A stretch of 64,000 bases of DNA, from contig JAIXMR010000002.1 of NCBI GenBank assembly GCA_025677835.1, forward strand, positions 526,001-590,000, in the 5' to 3' direction. The notes beneath the pieces are model-generated. The model saw only the letters and a program-made list of their open reading frames with translations. It did not search any database and was not told where the DNA came from. Numbering within the stretch: position 1 is the first letter of the stretch; each line of letters starts with the position of its first letter. The position numbers and the translations under genes were made by a program. Positions 45,776-56,441 of the stretch are shown piece by piece. Origin of the DNA: Sporodiniella umbellata. Taxonomy: Eukaryota > Mucoromycota > Mucoromycetes > Mucorales > Rhizopodaceae.

Positions 45776-46205
45776 ATCACAGTTTTGGACTACATCTTAC
45801 TATAAACAGGGAAAAGGAGTCTGAAAAATAACAGTAGAAAACTGTTCAACTTTAGGGGCTTACCATATTTCTTGCAGTAAAGGTAGAAAGGTGATTTTTT
45901 GCTACAGAATAGAATATTAGACGAAAAAAAATTATAGGCGTTATATTTCATTCGTGTTGGTGTATTGTAAGTTCTGCTCTTTGTAGATAGACACTTTTTG
46001 CCTGGCAAATTACGTTTGCTATAGTGAAGTTTTACTTCAATTACGAGCTCTTACATGCCCTAAAGAGCTTCGTAGTAATCTCTCAAATTTGAGAATTAGA
46101 AAACTCTGAAGCATCACAGACGGCAAGCGTATACTATTATATAATACTCAATATCAGACACTGTTATGTTGTAGGTAAAATAAGTAGCTATTGGCAAAAT
46201 TTATA

Positions 46206-46301
46206 ATGTTGTTAAGATTACCATTAATTTTCAACATACTAGTACTTTCGACCGTTGTTATCCAAGCAACAAATGACGAAACAAAAATATTGGCGGTTAT
46301 A
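46206..46301 (+). other. short signal-peptide-like frame cut at repeat copy C
   Basis: ATG frame coding LLRLPLIFNILVLSTVVIQ followed by ATNDETKILA and a stop, only 9 bp before the border of repeat copy C. It looks like the first exon of a secreted-protein gene interrupted by the repeat, but no downstream part was found. Confidence 0.3.
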
Positions 46302-46309
46302 TGATATAG

Positions 46310-47225
46310 CATACGTCTCAGTCCCTCTTAACCAACCAATCGGGTTCATTGTGGTTTTCTATTAAAACTTCCAAGTTATTTTTTTTTGTTAAATAAAACT
46401 GAATTGTTTAACCGAAAGAAATACGATTTGTAAAGAATGTAAGAATAAAAAGTATATGTATGAAAAGCTGACTGAGTATATGAAAAAATGTGACATAAAA
46501 GACATGGACCAAATGTTTATTCTAATAAAAGACCGTTTTGATAGTAAAAGCATGAAAAATATAAACGAAATAAATACACCAACCCCACCATCTAATAGAA
46601 AAATTGCAAAAGAGAACAATTACTTTAGTATCAAGAATATAGAAGGGATAGATATAAAAGTAGATGAGCTCAAAGAGGGCTATACCTATGAATGTTATTT
46701 TTGTAAAGCAATATTAGAAAAAGATGTTAACTGTAACTGTCAGAAACAAAAACAGGTTAGTAGTAATAGTTTAAACCTGCAGATAGTATAAAGGAAGCCT
46801 ATCAAAATGCAAATGAAGAGATGAGGTTGTGTGTAGATAAAATGAAAAGAAGCTATAATATACTAATCTCTGATCCTAGAATATATGAATCTATACTATT
46901 AAGCAACAGAAAAACTATAAAAGTGCATTCTAGCATATATACAAAATACGTCAACAAAAAATAGACGAGAAACATATGAACGAACTTTATTTAATTTATG
47001 GAAAAAAACAAAAACAGGCTTTTGAAGAATTGTGAAATATTATTCAGAATTAATAAAAACCCAAACCAAAGAAAAAAAAGCTATACATATTTTTCATATT
47101 TATTCAAAAAGATAAAAAAAACAGGCGTAGAATCTTTGATAGAATATATGAATACTAATTTATAACAGGGTTGGGCTTAAACCTCGGTAGCATTTTGGAA
47201 CAAAAAATGTACTAAAAGGTACTAC
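46310..47225 (+). repeat. ~0.9-kb dispersed repeat, copy C
   Basis: Near-identical to copies A and B from ATACGTCTCAGTCCCTC to CAGGGTTGGGCTTA (about 47180), then more diverged. Retains five A where A and B have four, so the internal frame is longer here. Confidence 0.8.
46456..46791 (+). CDS. repeat-borne protein with two Cys clusters, longest copy
   Basis: 111 codons from ATG 46456, and the frame is open upstream for 19 more codons including CLTERNTICKEC (C-x7-C-x2-C). Then a Lys-rich helical part, TPTPPSNRK, and GYTYECYFCKAILEKDVNCNC (C-x2-C-x9-C-x-C). After the stop, coding character goes on in other frames (SIKEAYQNANEEMRLCVDK, then HMNELYLIYGKKQKQAFEEL), so the ancestral protein was about 230 residues and even this copy is damaged. 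The paired Cys clusters suggest zinc binding. No family recognised. Confidence 0.45.
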   Translation: MYEKLTEYMKKCDIKDMDQMFILIKDRFDSKSMKNINEINTPTPPSNRKIAKENNYFSIKNIEGIDIKVDELKEGYTYECYFCKAILEKDVNCNCQKQKQVSSNSLNLQIV

Positions 47226-48803
47226 ATACAGTCATGTTGCTCTCCTTTCCTAAAGAAAAATCCATCTAAATTCAAGTTAATTTGCTTGTTTTTTTTTCTT
47301 TTTTTTAAAAAAAGAGTAAAACAGTTCAAGTAACACGCTTTGTTTGGCTCGATTCCTCAAGAACAGGACATCAACTAAGAAGAGAAGCATTGACGTGTTA
47401 TTAAATCCAAAATGGTCTATGAAACAAAGCAAAAGTTACGCAAACATCTCAACTAGGAAAGTAAGGACTTTTGTTTCCCCATGTATGAGATCATAAGGAA
47501 CATAACAGTAGCAAGCTGCTCCCCTATTTTGGGGCTTAAATTTATGCAGGCGGAGTATGACTGGTACCAGTTGCCACTCAAAAGATGTGTTACCTGAACA
47601 TTTTCTGTCATTAAACAGCAGAATCACAAAAACAAAACAGAAATAGACTGACACTGTCTTACCAGTCGTTTTTTTTTTTTTTTGTAAAGAAAATAGGGAC
47701 ATTTTCTATTGACTCTTTTCCTTCTGGTAAGTAGATCGTACAGGAATTGGATATCTGCAGATACCATTGAAGCTCAGTAATAAAAACTGCTTGAACAATT
47801 TCGCATTTAACATTAACAGTCTATTGGACTTTAAATAAACCAGGATTTCTCTGAAATTCCCTAAAAAAAAAGCATTTAACATTAACATCTCAATGGATAG
47901 TTTTCATGTTATGCTCCTACATCCTGCAAAAAAAAAAAAAACCTTTTTTTTTCTTTTTTCTGGATTATTATAAACAACTTGTACTCAGATTTTTTTTTTT
48001 TTTTTTTTTTTTGAAAAAAAGTGTAGTTTTATGAAAAGTAGTAACTTATGTAGATAACTGGTTCGTTGTCAATAATGTACTGTCTCTCCATGTAATGATG
48101 TAATAGCGTGTCATGATAGTTCATATACACGGCACTCGCTTAAACATAATGAAATAAACAAAGCTACAGAGATGCAGCTCATAAGCTGTTTTTGCATAAC
48201 AAAGTTTACATCTCTCTGTTCGTAAACCTTTGAATTCTTTCCTCTTTTTGTTTTTCTTTCTGTACTTTACAGCTCGACTTTTTTTTGTTCTTTTCATCTA
48301 ACCTCGGATCTTATGTTTAGGCTTTTGCGTGTCACAGAAACGTTGAGAGAGTACAGATGATGACAATTGTTCTGGATCTTATTCTTTACTGCACGAACCA
48401 TGACAAAAAAGAAGAAGAAGAGGAAAAGACTCCCATAAATGTAATTACGTGTACAGTAGATAGATGTAAACTAGTTGAACGCCTCTTAGTATTTTGACTC
48501 TTTGTACTAAAGAATTGATATCTTTGTGCCATGATACCTTCTCGAGAGAAAACTCTTTTCTCAGTCTTTTGATCTCCCGATAAACTCATTGATGTTAATG
48601 ATGTGTTTTTTTTTAGACTAAAAAAAAAAACATATATAGACAAATCATGAGTATTATTATTTCCTTTTTCCCTTTGTTTCAATACTTTTACTTGCGCTGA
48701 TTAGAGTCTTTTTTTATATTTTTTGCTTCTTCTTTCGCCTCTTTTGCTTTGAAGGCGCCTTTTCAGCTATTAGATTAATAAAAGAAGTATTAATTGATCC
48801 AAA
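47226..48803. other. intergenic, ABC transporter promoter side
   Basis: About 1.6 kb, with A/T tracts at 47307-47316, 47667-47682, 47929-47946 and 47989-48012, and pyrimidine-rich DNA just before the ABC transporter start. No gene seen. Confidence 0.55.
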
Positions 48804-51800
48804 ATGGATATGCCTGCCTTGCAGCAGATGCACTCTATGCATACAAATCGAGACGACGAATTCCAACATGAGTACTCAACACAAACGTACTCTACAGTAG
48901 AATTAGGTGATGAGAACAAAGAGCATGAGAAACGTAGAACAAGTGGTGGTTTTGGTGAAGCGCAAGGCAATGCTGTCAATATTGAAGACGCTATGCTCAA
49001 TTATGAAGAGGTCCGTAGAGAAATGACTACCCAATCACGTTTGTCTCGCGCTCAGTCAACGCATCCTGACGATAAGGCCGAAAAAGGAGATATGAAAGAT
49101 TTTGATCTTACCGAATTCTTAAGTGAGCAAAATAGCCAGGCTGTCGAGTCAGGTTTGCATCCAAAACATATGGGGTTGATCTGGAAGGATTTGGTGGTGC
49201 AAGGGTTAGGCGCCGATGCAAAAGTAATTCCGACCAATTACACATGGTTTAGAGACACAATCCAGTTTTGGAAATGGGGTCGACACGCAGGACATGATTT
49301 CACTATTCTCAAAGGAAACGACGGGTTCTGTAAGGACGGTGAGATGCTTCTTGTTCTTGGTCGCCCTGGAGCAGGGTGTACTACTTTACTTCGTATCCTG
49401 GCCAATATGCGTGCTTCTTATACCAGTGTTGAAGGCACCGTAACCTATGGTGGTATCGAGGCACAGGAGTTCTCCAAGCATTATCGTGGCGAAGTTTGCT
49501 ATAATGAAGAAGAGGATCTCCATTACCCTACTTTGACAACCAAACAAACACTGAAATTTGCTTTGAAGAACAAAACGCCCGGAAGACGTTTGGAAAACCA
49601 ATCTAAAGGCGAGTTTATCAATTCCGTTCTTTATATGTTGGGTAATATGCTGGGCCTAACTAAACAGATGAATACCATGGTTGGTAATGCTTTTGTTCGG
49701 GGTCTTTCGGGTGGCGAACGCAAACGTCTATCGATTGCTGAACAGATGACGACACGCAGTTCGATCAACTGCTGGGATTGTGCCACACGCGGTTTGGATG
49801 CCTCTTCGGCTCTAGATTATGTACGTTCCCTTCGTATTATGACTGACATTCTACACAAAACGACAGTGGCTACTCTTTATCAAGCCTCTGATAGTATTTT
49901 TCATTTGTTCGACAAGATCATGGTTCTTGACGAAGGTCGCTGCATCTATTTCGGTCCCTCTAGTACTGCTAAATCATATTTTGAAGAAATGGGTTTTTTT
50001 TGTCCCGAACGTAAATCTATTCCTGATTTTTTGACTGGCCTCTGTAACATGAACGAACGCGAATACCGTGAGGGTTTCAAAGATAAAGTACCTGTAAACT
50101 CGGTTCAGTTTGAAAAGGTCTATAAAGAATCTCCTCTTTTTGCCCAAATGATGAAAGAGCGCGATGCTTATGAACAAAGTATTCAAGAAAATCGTCCCGC
50201 TGAGCATTTCCGCCAAGCATTTGTCGACGCGCATCAGAAGCATGCCTCAAAGCGTTCTCCTTTTGTTGCCACATATTTCCAACAGGTCAAGTCGCTCACT
50301 ATTCGACAATTTCAGCTTATCTGGGGTGATAAAGGTGCACTTGTATCGCGTTACGGTGGTGTGGTTGTTAAAGGATTGATTATGGCTTCTGTTTTCTACA
50401 TGATGCCCCAGGATGTCCCAGGTGCTTTCTCCCGTGGTGGTGCTTTCCTGTTTTCCCTTTTGTTTAACGCCTTGATTGCTCAAGCCGAACTCTCGGCCTT
50501 TATGCAAGGCCGACGTGTACTAGAGAAGCACAAACATTTTGCTTTGTATCATCCATCTGCGTTTTATATATCCCAAGTCATTACAGACTTGCCTTTAGCT
50601 GTGGTGCAAGTTTTGGTCTTTGAAATTTGTGTTTACTTTATGATGGGCCTTGTACTTGATGCTGGAAAGGTAAATACAAATAGATAAATACAAGCTATAA
50701 TCGTTTATACTGATTTTTTTTTAAACCCCCCCAGTTTTTTACCTTCTTCATTATTTTGGTGGCAACCAATATGTGTATGAATGGCTTTTTCCGTTTATGG
50801 GGTGCAATCTCACCCAACTTTTTCACTGCTTCTCAGCTCTCTTCTATTCTTTTGATCGCTGCTTTAGTCTATTCAGGATATCAGATTCCCTACGTTAAAA
50901 TGCATCCATGGCTGTTTTGGATTTATTGGATCAATCCTCTAGCTTACGGCTATAAAGCGCTTTTATCAAACGAACTCACTGGTATGGAATTTACCTGTGA
51001 GGGTGTAGGCTCAGTACCCTATGGCCCATCTTACACTGACGACGCCTACAAGACATGCTCTCTTCCAGGTGCTGTTCCAGGCGCTAATACTGTGTTGGGT
51101 GATGTCTATCTTCATACAGCTTATGGTTATGAAACTTGGCAGCGCTGGATCGACTTTGTTGCTGTTATCCTTTTTTTTCTCTTTTTCACAATCCTCACTG
51201 CATTAGCAATGGAGTATGTTGACCTTCAAAAAGAAGGTTCGGTAACAAAGGTTTACAAAGCAGGGAAGGCTCCTAAAGAGATGGATGAATCAAAGGCTAT
51301 GGAGCAAACAGTAGAAGAAAACGATGAGAAGATGGAAGCTGTCTCTACAGGCACCACTTTTTCATGGCACCATATCGACTACACTGTACCTGTCAAAGGG
51401 GGAAAGCTTCAACTCTTGAACAATATTGGTGGCATTGTAAAACCTGGTCATCTAACTGCTCTCATGGGCTCTTCAGGTGCTGGAAAGACAACTCTTTTGG
51501 ATGTTCTAGCCCAAAGAAAAACCATTGGTAAAGTTGAAGGTCGAATTTATATGAACGGCGAGCCTTTGGGTCCAGACTTTGAACGCACTACAGGTTACTG
51601 TGAACAGATGGATGTCCATAATCCCAATGCGACAGTACGTGAGGCACTCAAATTTTCAGCTTACCTTCGTCAGCCATCAGAAGTACCTAAAGAAGAAAAG
51701 GATGCCTATGTAGAGCAGATTATTCGCTTGATGGAAATGGAAAAGATTTCTGACGCTCTTGTGGGCGATTTGGAAGCAGGCGTAGGTATTTCTGTAGAAG

Positions 51801-53242
51801 AACGAAAGCGCTTGACAATCGCCACTGAATTAGTTGGAAAACCCAAACTCTTGTTTTTGGATGAACCTACATCGGGTTTGGATGCACAGTCCTCTTACAA
51901 CATTGTTCGATTTATTCGTAAATTAGCTGACGCTGGCTGGCCAGTCCTTTGTACTATTCATCAACCTTCAGCAACTCTTTTTGAACATTTTGATCATTTG
52001 GTACTTTTGGTGCGTGGCGGTAAGACAGCTTATCTGGGGGAGATAGGGGAAGATGCACACACTATGATCAATTATTTTGAACGCAATGGTGGCCCTAAAT
52101 GTTCTCCAAATGCTAACCCTGCCGAGTATATTCTTGAGTGTGTTGGCGCCGGTACAGCTGGAAAAGCTACTAAAGATTGGTCTGAAGTTTGGGCCAACTC
52201 GCCTGAAGCGCAGAATCTAGAAGATGAGCTTGAAAAAATACACCAATCTGTTGATCAAAACCATCACAACAAGAACAGTCCTTATTCTCTCTCTTTCTTC
52301 CAACAATTCTGGCTAGTCTATAAGCGCATGAATGTTTCTTGGTGGCGCTGCCCTACTTATAATATGGGCCGTCTTTTCAATGTATGCTTCATTGGTCTAC
52401 TCTCTGGATTCTCGTTCTGGAAGTTGGGCAACACGCCTTCAGATATGCAGAATCGTATGTTTTCAGTATTTACTACCTTATTGATGAGTAACGCATTGAT
52501 TATTCTTGCTCAACCTCGCTTCATGCAGGAGCGTACTTGGTTCCGTCGCGAGTATGCTTCACGTTACTACGGATGGGCTCCTTTTGCTCTTTCTTGCGTC
52601 CTAGTAGAAATACCATATCTGATATTCTTTTCCACCATCTTTTTGTTTTGCTTTTATTGGACCGCAGGACTTCAGACAGAATCTGACCGCGTTGGTTTCT
52701 TTTATATTCATTTTGTCATCTTTTTGTTCTACTCTGTCTCGCTTGGTTTTACTATTGCTGCATTCTCGAGTACACCTCCTATGGCTGCCGTTATTAATCC
52801 ATTTTTTACATCTATTCTGATTTTGTTTGCAGGTATTATGCAACCGCCTTCATCTATGCCTGGTTTCTGGCGATCGTGGATGTATTGGTTGGATCCCTAC
52901 CACTATCTAATCGAAGGCCTAGTGGTTAACGTGATGGATAGTGTACCTGTAGTATGCAATAATGAGGAAATGGTTCAAATCCCTGCACCTCCAGGTACAA
53001 CTTGCGGTGTCTATATGGCCGACTTCTTCAAGGCAGGTGGCAATGGATATATTGAAGACGATAATGCAACAGGTTCTTGCAATTACTGCAACTACAAGTT
53101 TGGTAACGAGTTTTATGAGACGAGAATTGGATGGAGATTTGCTAACCGTTGGCGTGATTTTGGTATTCTTTGTGCTTATTGCGTCTTTAACGTCTTTGCC
53201 TTTATGTTCTTCGTATTTCTGTTTAGGAAAGCAAAGCGATAG
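48804..53242 (+). CDS. PDR-type full-size ABCG transporter
   Basis: About 1457 residues in two exons (intron 50670-50734). Order NBD1-TMD1-NBD2-TMD2, the reverse arrangement of the pleiotropic drug resistance family at the plasma membrane. NBD1: degenerate Walker A GRPGAGCTTLL (Cys for Lys), signature VRGLSGGERKRLSIAEQ, Walker B-like INCWDCATRGLDASSALD. NBD2: canonical Walker A GSSGAGKTTLLDV, degenerate signature ISVEERKRLTIATEL, Walker B LLFLDEPTSGLD. This is the usual asymmetry of fungal PDR pumps, with one competent ATP site. TMD2 is followed by a Cys-rich extracellular loop before the last span (GTTCGVYMADFF ... SCNYCNYKFG). Substrates unknown; efflux of azoles and lipids is typical. Confidence 0.95.
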
Positions 53243-53498
53243 AAAGTCCTATTTTTTTTTTTTTTTTGAGCTTTAAAGCTCAAAACAAATGTATATAAAT
53301 ATACACATACTACTTTTACATTTAAATATACTACTTTTATACAAATAAACTGATATTCAGTATCTCAAATTGTGTAGAATACAATGCAACTAAACAACCG
53401 TTAACTCATACATACTTGTTTCTTTTCTTTCTTTCTATCGTATACCAATTGCAAAGAGTGTTTGGAAATTCTATTTTTATTTATATATACAATGCGTA

Positions 53499-54425
53499 TT
53501 AAATGAATGGCATAAGTGTTGGGGTTTGCGCTTTGTAGTTGTCCCATTCTTTTCCAAAGAAGCGTTTTAGCGTGATCTCTTCGTATCGAACACGATCAGA
53601 GAAGAATTTTTGGAGAACAACAATAAAACCAAGGAAACAGATAGGATTAGACAACAAAATTTGACATCCCAAAGCCCACCAAAAGAAGCCAAAATATGAA
53701 GGATGTCTCATAATGCTATAACAAGCTTAGTTGCCGAAATACCACAACAAGTAGCTTTTTTATAAATACATCGACTCACCTGTAAATACCATGCTTAACT
53801 AGTGTATGGTCTTTTTCCTTATAGTCGGCAATAAAGTGCGAAAAGTTGTGCTTTGCAGAAAACATGGCTACAGTTCGACACAACTGACCAACAATAACAA
53901 GAATCAAGCCTATAACAATACCAAAAAAGAGAATATATTAATATTATATACGTCTGAAATATCAGTCTTACTTACCTAGACAGCTAAGGTAGTTGAATGT
54001 TTTCCAATGAGGAAAAAAGTAATACTCTACGATGAATTCCAAAAAAGCAGCGGCATGAGCTGCGTGGTATTGACGGCCGTGGTTGATCAAATAAGCTATA
54101 AGGTAGTCATGAGAAACTAGTTTCGAACATTTGATGTCTTACAATCGAGAGTCAAGGTGCTGGCATTGAATAAGGCCGTAGAAAGATATTCCATAAAATG
54201 AAACATGGTCAAAGCTGACAAGAATATACCAAGTTGAGGTATCGATCCATAGACTGAAAATAAAAGACCTCCTCCACAAAATATCCCTAGTAAAAATCCA
54301 TAGACTGAAATGTTCTGAGGGCTGTTTTTTCCATCAAATATCTCTATCATATTTGTCTGTTTTTCTCTTGCCATTTTTTGGGCCAAGATTCTTTCCAGGT
54401 GTTCATCGCCCGAATCTTCACTCAT
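53499..54425 (-). CDS. STE14: protein-S-isoprenylcysteine O-methyltransferase (Ste14/ICMT)
   Basis: ER membrane enzyme that methylates the prenylated C-terminal Cys of CAAX proteins such as Ras and a-factor-type pheromones. Four exons; introns 54096-54142, 53910-53975 and 53716-53779. N-terminal hydrophilic part (MSEDSGDEHLERILAQKM), membrane spans, LINHGRQYHAAHAAAFLEF, GLILVIVGQLCRTVAMFSA, NFSHFIADYKEKDHTLVKHG and MRHPSYFGFFWWALG, and the C-terminal KFFSDRVRYEEITLKRFFG ... YKAQTPTLMPFI. RHPSY and the E-E-x-L region are the SAM-binding core. The start at 54425 was chosen over an upstream in-frame hydrophobic extension that is not family-like. Confidence 0.92.
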
Positions 54426-54812
54426 CTTTATAAACTGAAAAAAAAAGGAGATAGAAACTATCGAGAGATACTTCAAGTAGTTATTTTTAAATTTCACAGT
54501 CCCTGAATTTTATTTATTTACAGATCCAGGGATTATACAATAGCTCCCTCTGCATGTATAGCAACAAAACCCTTTTGAAAAAAATGTATCTTCCAGTATT
54601 CATCCAAAACTTTTAGCTAACAAATGCCCAAAAATCATATTTATGATAACTGACTTTGAGGCTGTGACTTTAATCGGTCTCTTACAGTTGTGAGAAACAA
54701 CGTGAGACAACAGCTCGTCACGTGTACGACCAATAGTGTTTCACCATGTCTGTGTGTCTATCTTTTTTCAAAAAAAAAAACGAAAGCTTGTTTTCTTTAT
54801 CTGCTAATTGAC

Positions 54813-55795
54813 ATGCTTAACGCCACAAGACTCAAAGTACAGCTTAAGCTGTCTATGAATAGACTCAAGATGCTCCAAGCAAAAAAGACATCATTAAATC
54901 AACAACAAAGAAGAGAGATTGCTACATTAATAGAAAAAGGGAAAATCGAAAGCGCAAGAGTTCGCGTAGAACATGTCATTCGAGACGACCTTGTTATTGA
55001 AGCCATGGAAAGTCTGGAGCTTTATAGCGACTTACTGCTAGCTCGTTTTGGTTTGTTGGAGGCCTACAAGTAAGAGTAAATAAATGCGATAAAGAACAAG
55101 TATTTATTGTAGGCAAAAGAACATGTGAGGCTAGCATTTCTGAGGCTGTACATACTTTGATATGGGCAGCCCCAAGATTAGGTGAAGTCAAGGAGTTGGG
55201 TTTGGTAAAATACTAGGAAGATCGATAACGAGACTAGCTAACACTGTAGTCATTTACAAGGTGAGAGATCAATTGGCATCAAAGTTTGGAAAGGAATTTA
55301 TGCTAGATGCTATGGAAAATAAAGACGGGCTTGTCAATCCTAAGGTAAAGTAATTTTCGCATAGCAAACTGTTTGAAAAACATCTGAAACTTGACAGGTT
55401 ATCATCAAATTGGAAGTTGGTATTCCAGATACCTATTTAGTGGAACGCTATCTTGAAGAGATTGCAAGTATTTACAAAATAAAATGGCAATCGAATCTGA
55501 TTGAGCACGATGAAGAAACCGTGCCAGAAGATATAGATAATGTCAACGACGACGATAGTAACAATGATAGCGGTAGCGGCGGACAAAAAGAGGTAGCGAT
55601 ATTTATTGAAATCATTCACAACGACTAATCATTTTAAAGGCGCTTCCCCCTCTACCAGCTGAATCAGTAGAAACACAGCTTGACCTACCTCAGATACCTT
55701 CAGCTTCCCCTATCAATAAGCCATCTGAGCCTTCCAATAACAATAGTGACTTTGATGCCCTTGCCAAAAGACTAGATGCACTGAAAAGGAAATAA
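54813..55795 (+). CDS. IST1: Ist1-family ESCRT-III regulator
   Basis: Binds ESCRT-III and recruits Vps4 in multivesicular body sorting. ATG 54813. Exons joined over introns 55070-55119, 55205-55260, 55345-55397 and 55593-55639. The DUF292 core shows LKVQLKLSMNRLKMLQAKK, GKIESARVRVEHVIRDD, AVHTLIWAAPRLGEVKELG, VRDQLASKFGKEFMLDAME and EVGIPDTYLVERYLEEIAS. An acidic Asn/Asp/Ser linker follows, then a Pro/Ser-rich part, and a C-terminal ALAKRLDALKRK that fits the MIM1 Vps4-binding motif (RLxxLK). The first acceptor must be the AAAAG at 55119, since the nearer TAG at 55112 gives a stop. Confidence 0.9.
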
Positions 55796-56441
55796 ATTCA
55801 CTCTGCGTTTAAAGATGGGTTAATAATCACTTGTATTTAAGTAAAAATGGATTAAATTGGCTATACCCTGTAGGGCGGTAACCTGTCTAGCTTTCAATGT
55901 TTTTTTGTACTTCACTTTACGGGTAGAATTGCACACGTAATCATTTCTTGAATGACACTTTTTTGGTTTTTGTTTCTGTTTTTTTGTGTTCTTTCACTCG
56001 ATATTCTGAATTGTACAAGCTTTTTTAAGTTTGAACATTGACTACCCGTTAAGTTGTCCTGCTGGCTTTCACAAAAACTTTAAATTCAGGGCATTATCTC
56101 TGCTTGAACTTCTTGAATCGTAAATTCAATATCTCTTTTTTTTTGTATGCCAAAAAAAAAAAAACACTTTGGGACAACATGTTTTTTTTTTGGCAGAGTG
56201 TTCCATAGTTTACGAATTTAAAAGACTTGAAAAAAAGAGGGAGTTGAAAACAGAGTTACTATAAAAGTACACGAAAAAAAAAGCGCGGCTCGAAGAGGGT
56301 GTAATACGTCTGAGGTCCGACGAAAACCTACTGGAATTGGATTAGGTACGACGAACAATCATTGTAGACATACACACGCTTTTTTCCTTTTTTTTTCTTT
56401 CCTCTATAATTTGCTTGTATATTGCCTAAAGCGAACTTTTT
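55796..56441. other. intergenic, no gene seen
   Basis: Spacer between IST1 and the SAPS gene with A/T tracts (56151-56164, 56180-56190). No feature recognised beyond a presumed promoter. Confidence 0.55.

Noticed and set aside
53499..53711. A separate 70-residue methyltransferase-like gene
   Set aside because: It is the last exon of STE14; upstream exons join in frame.
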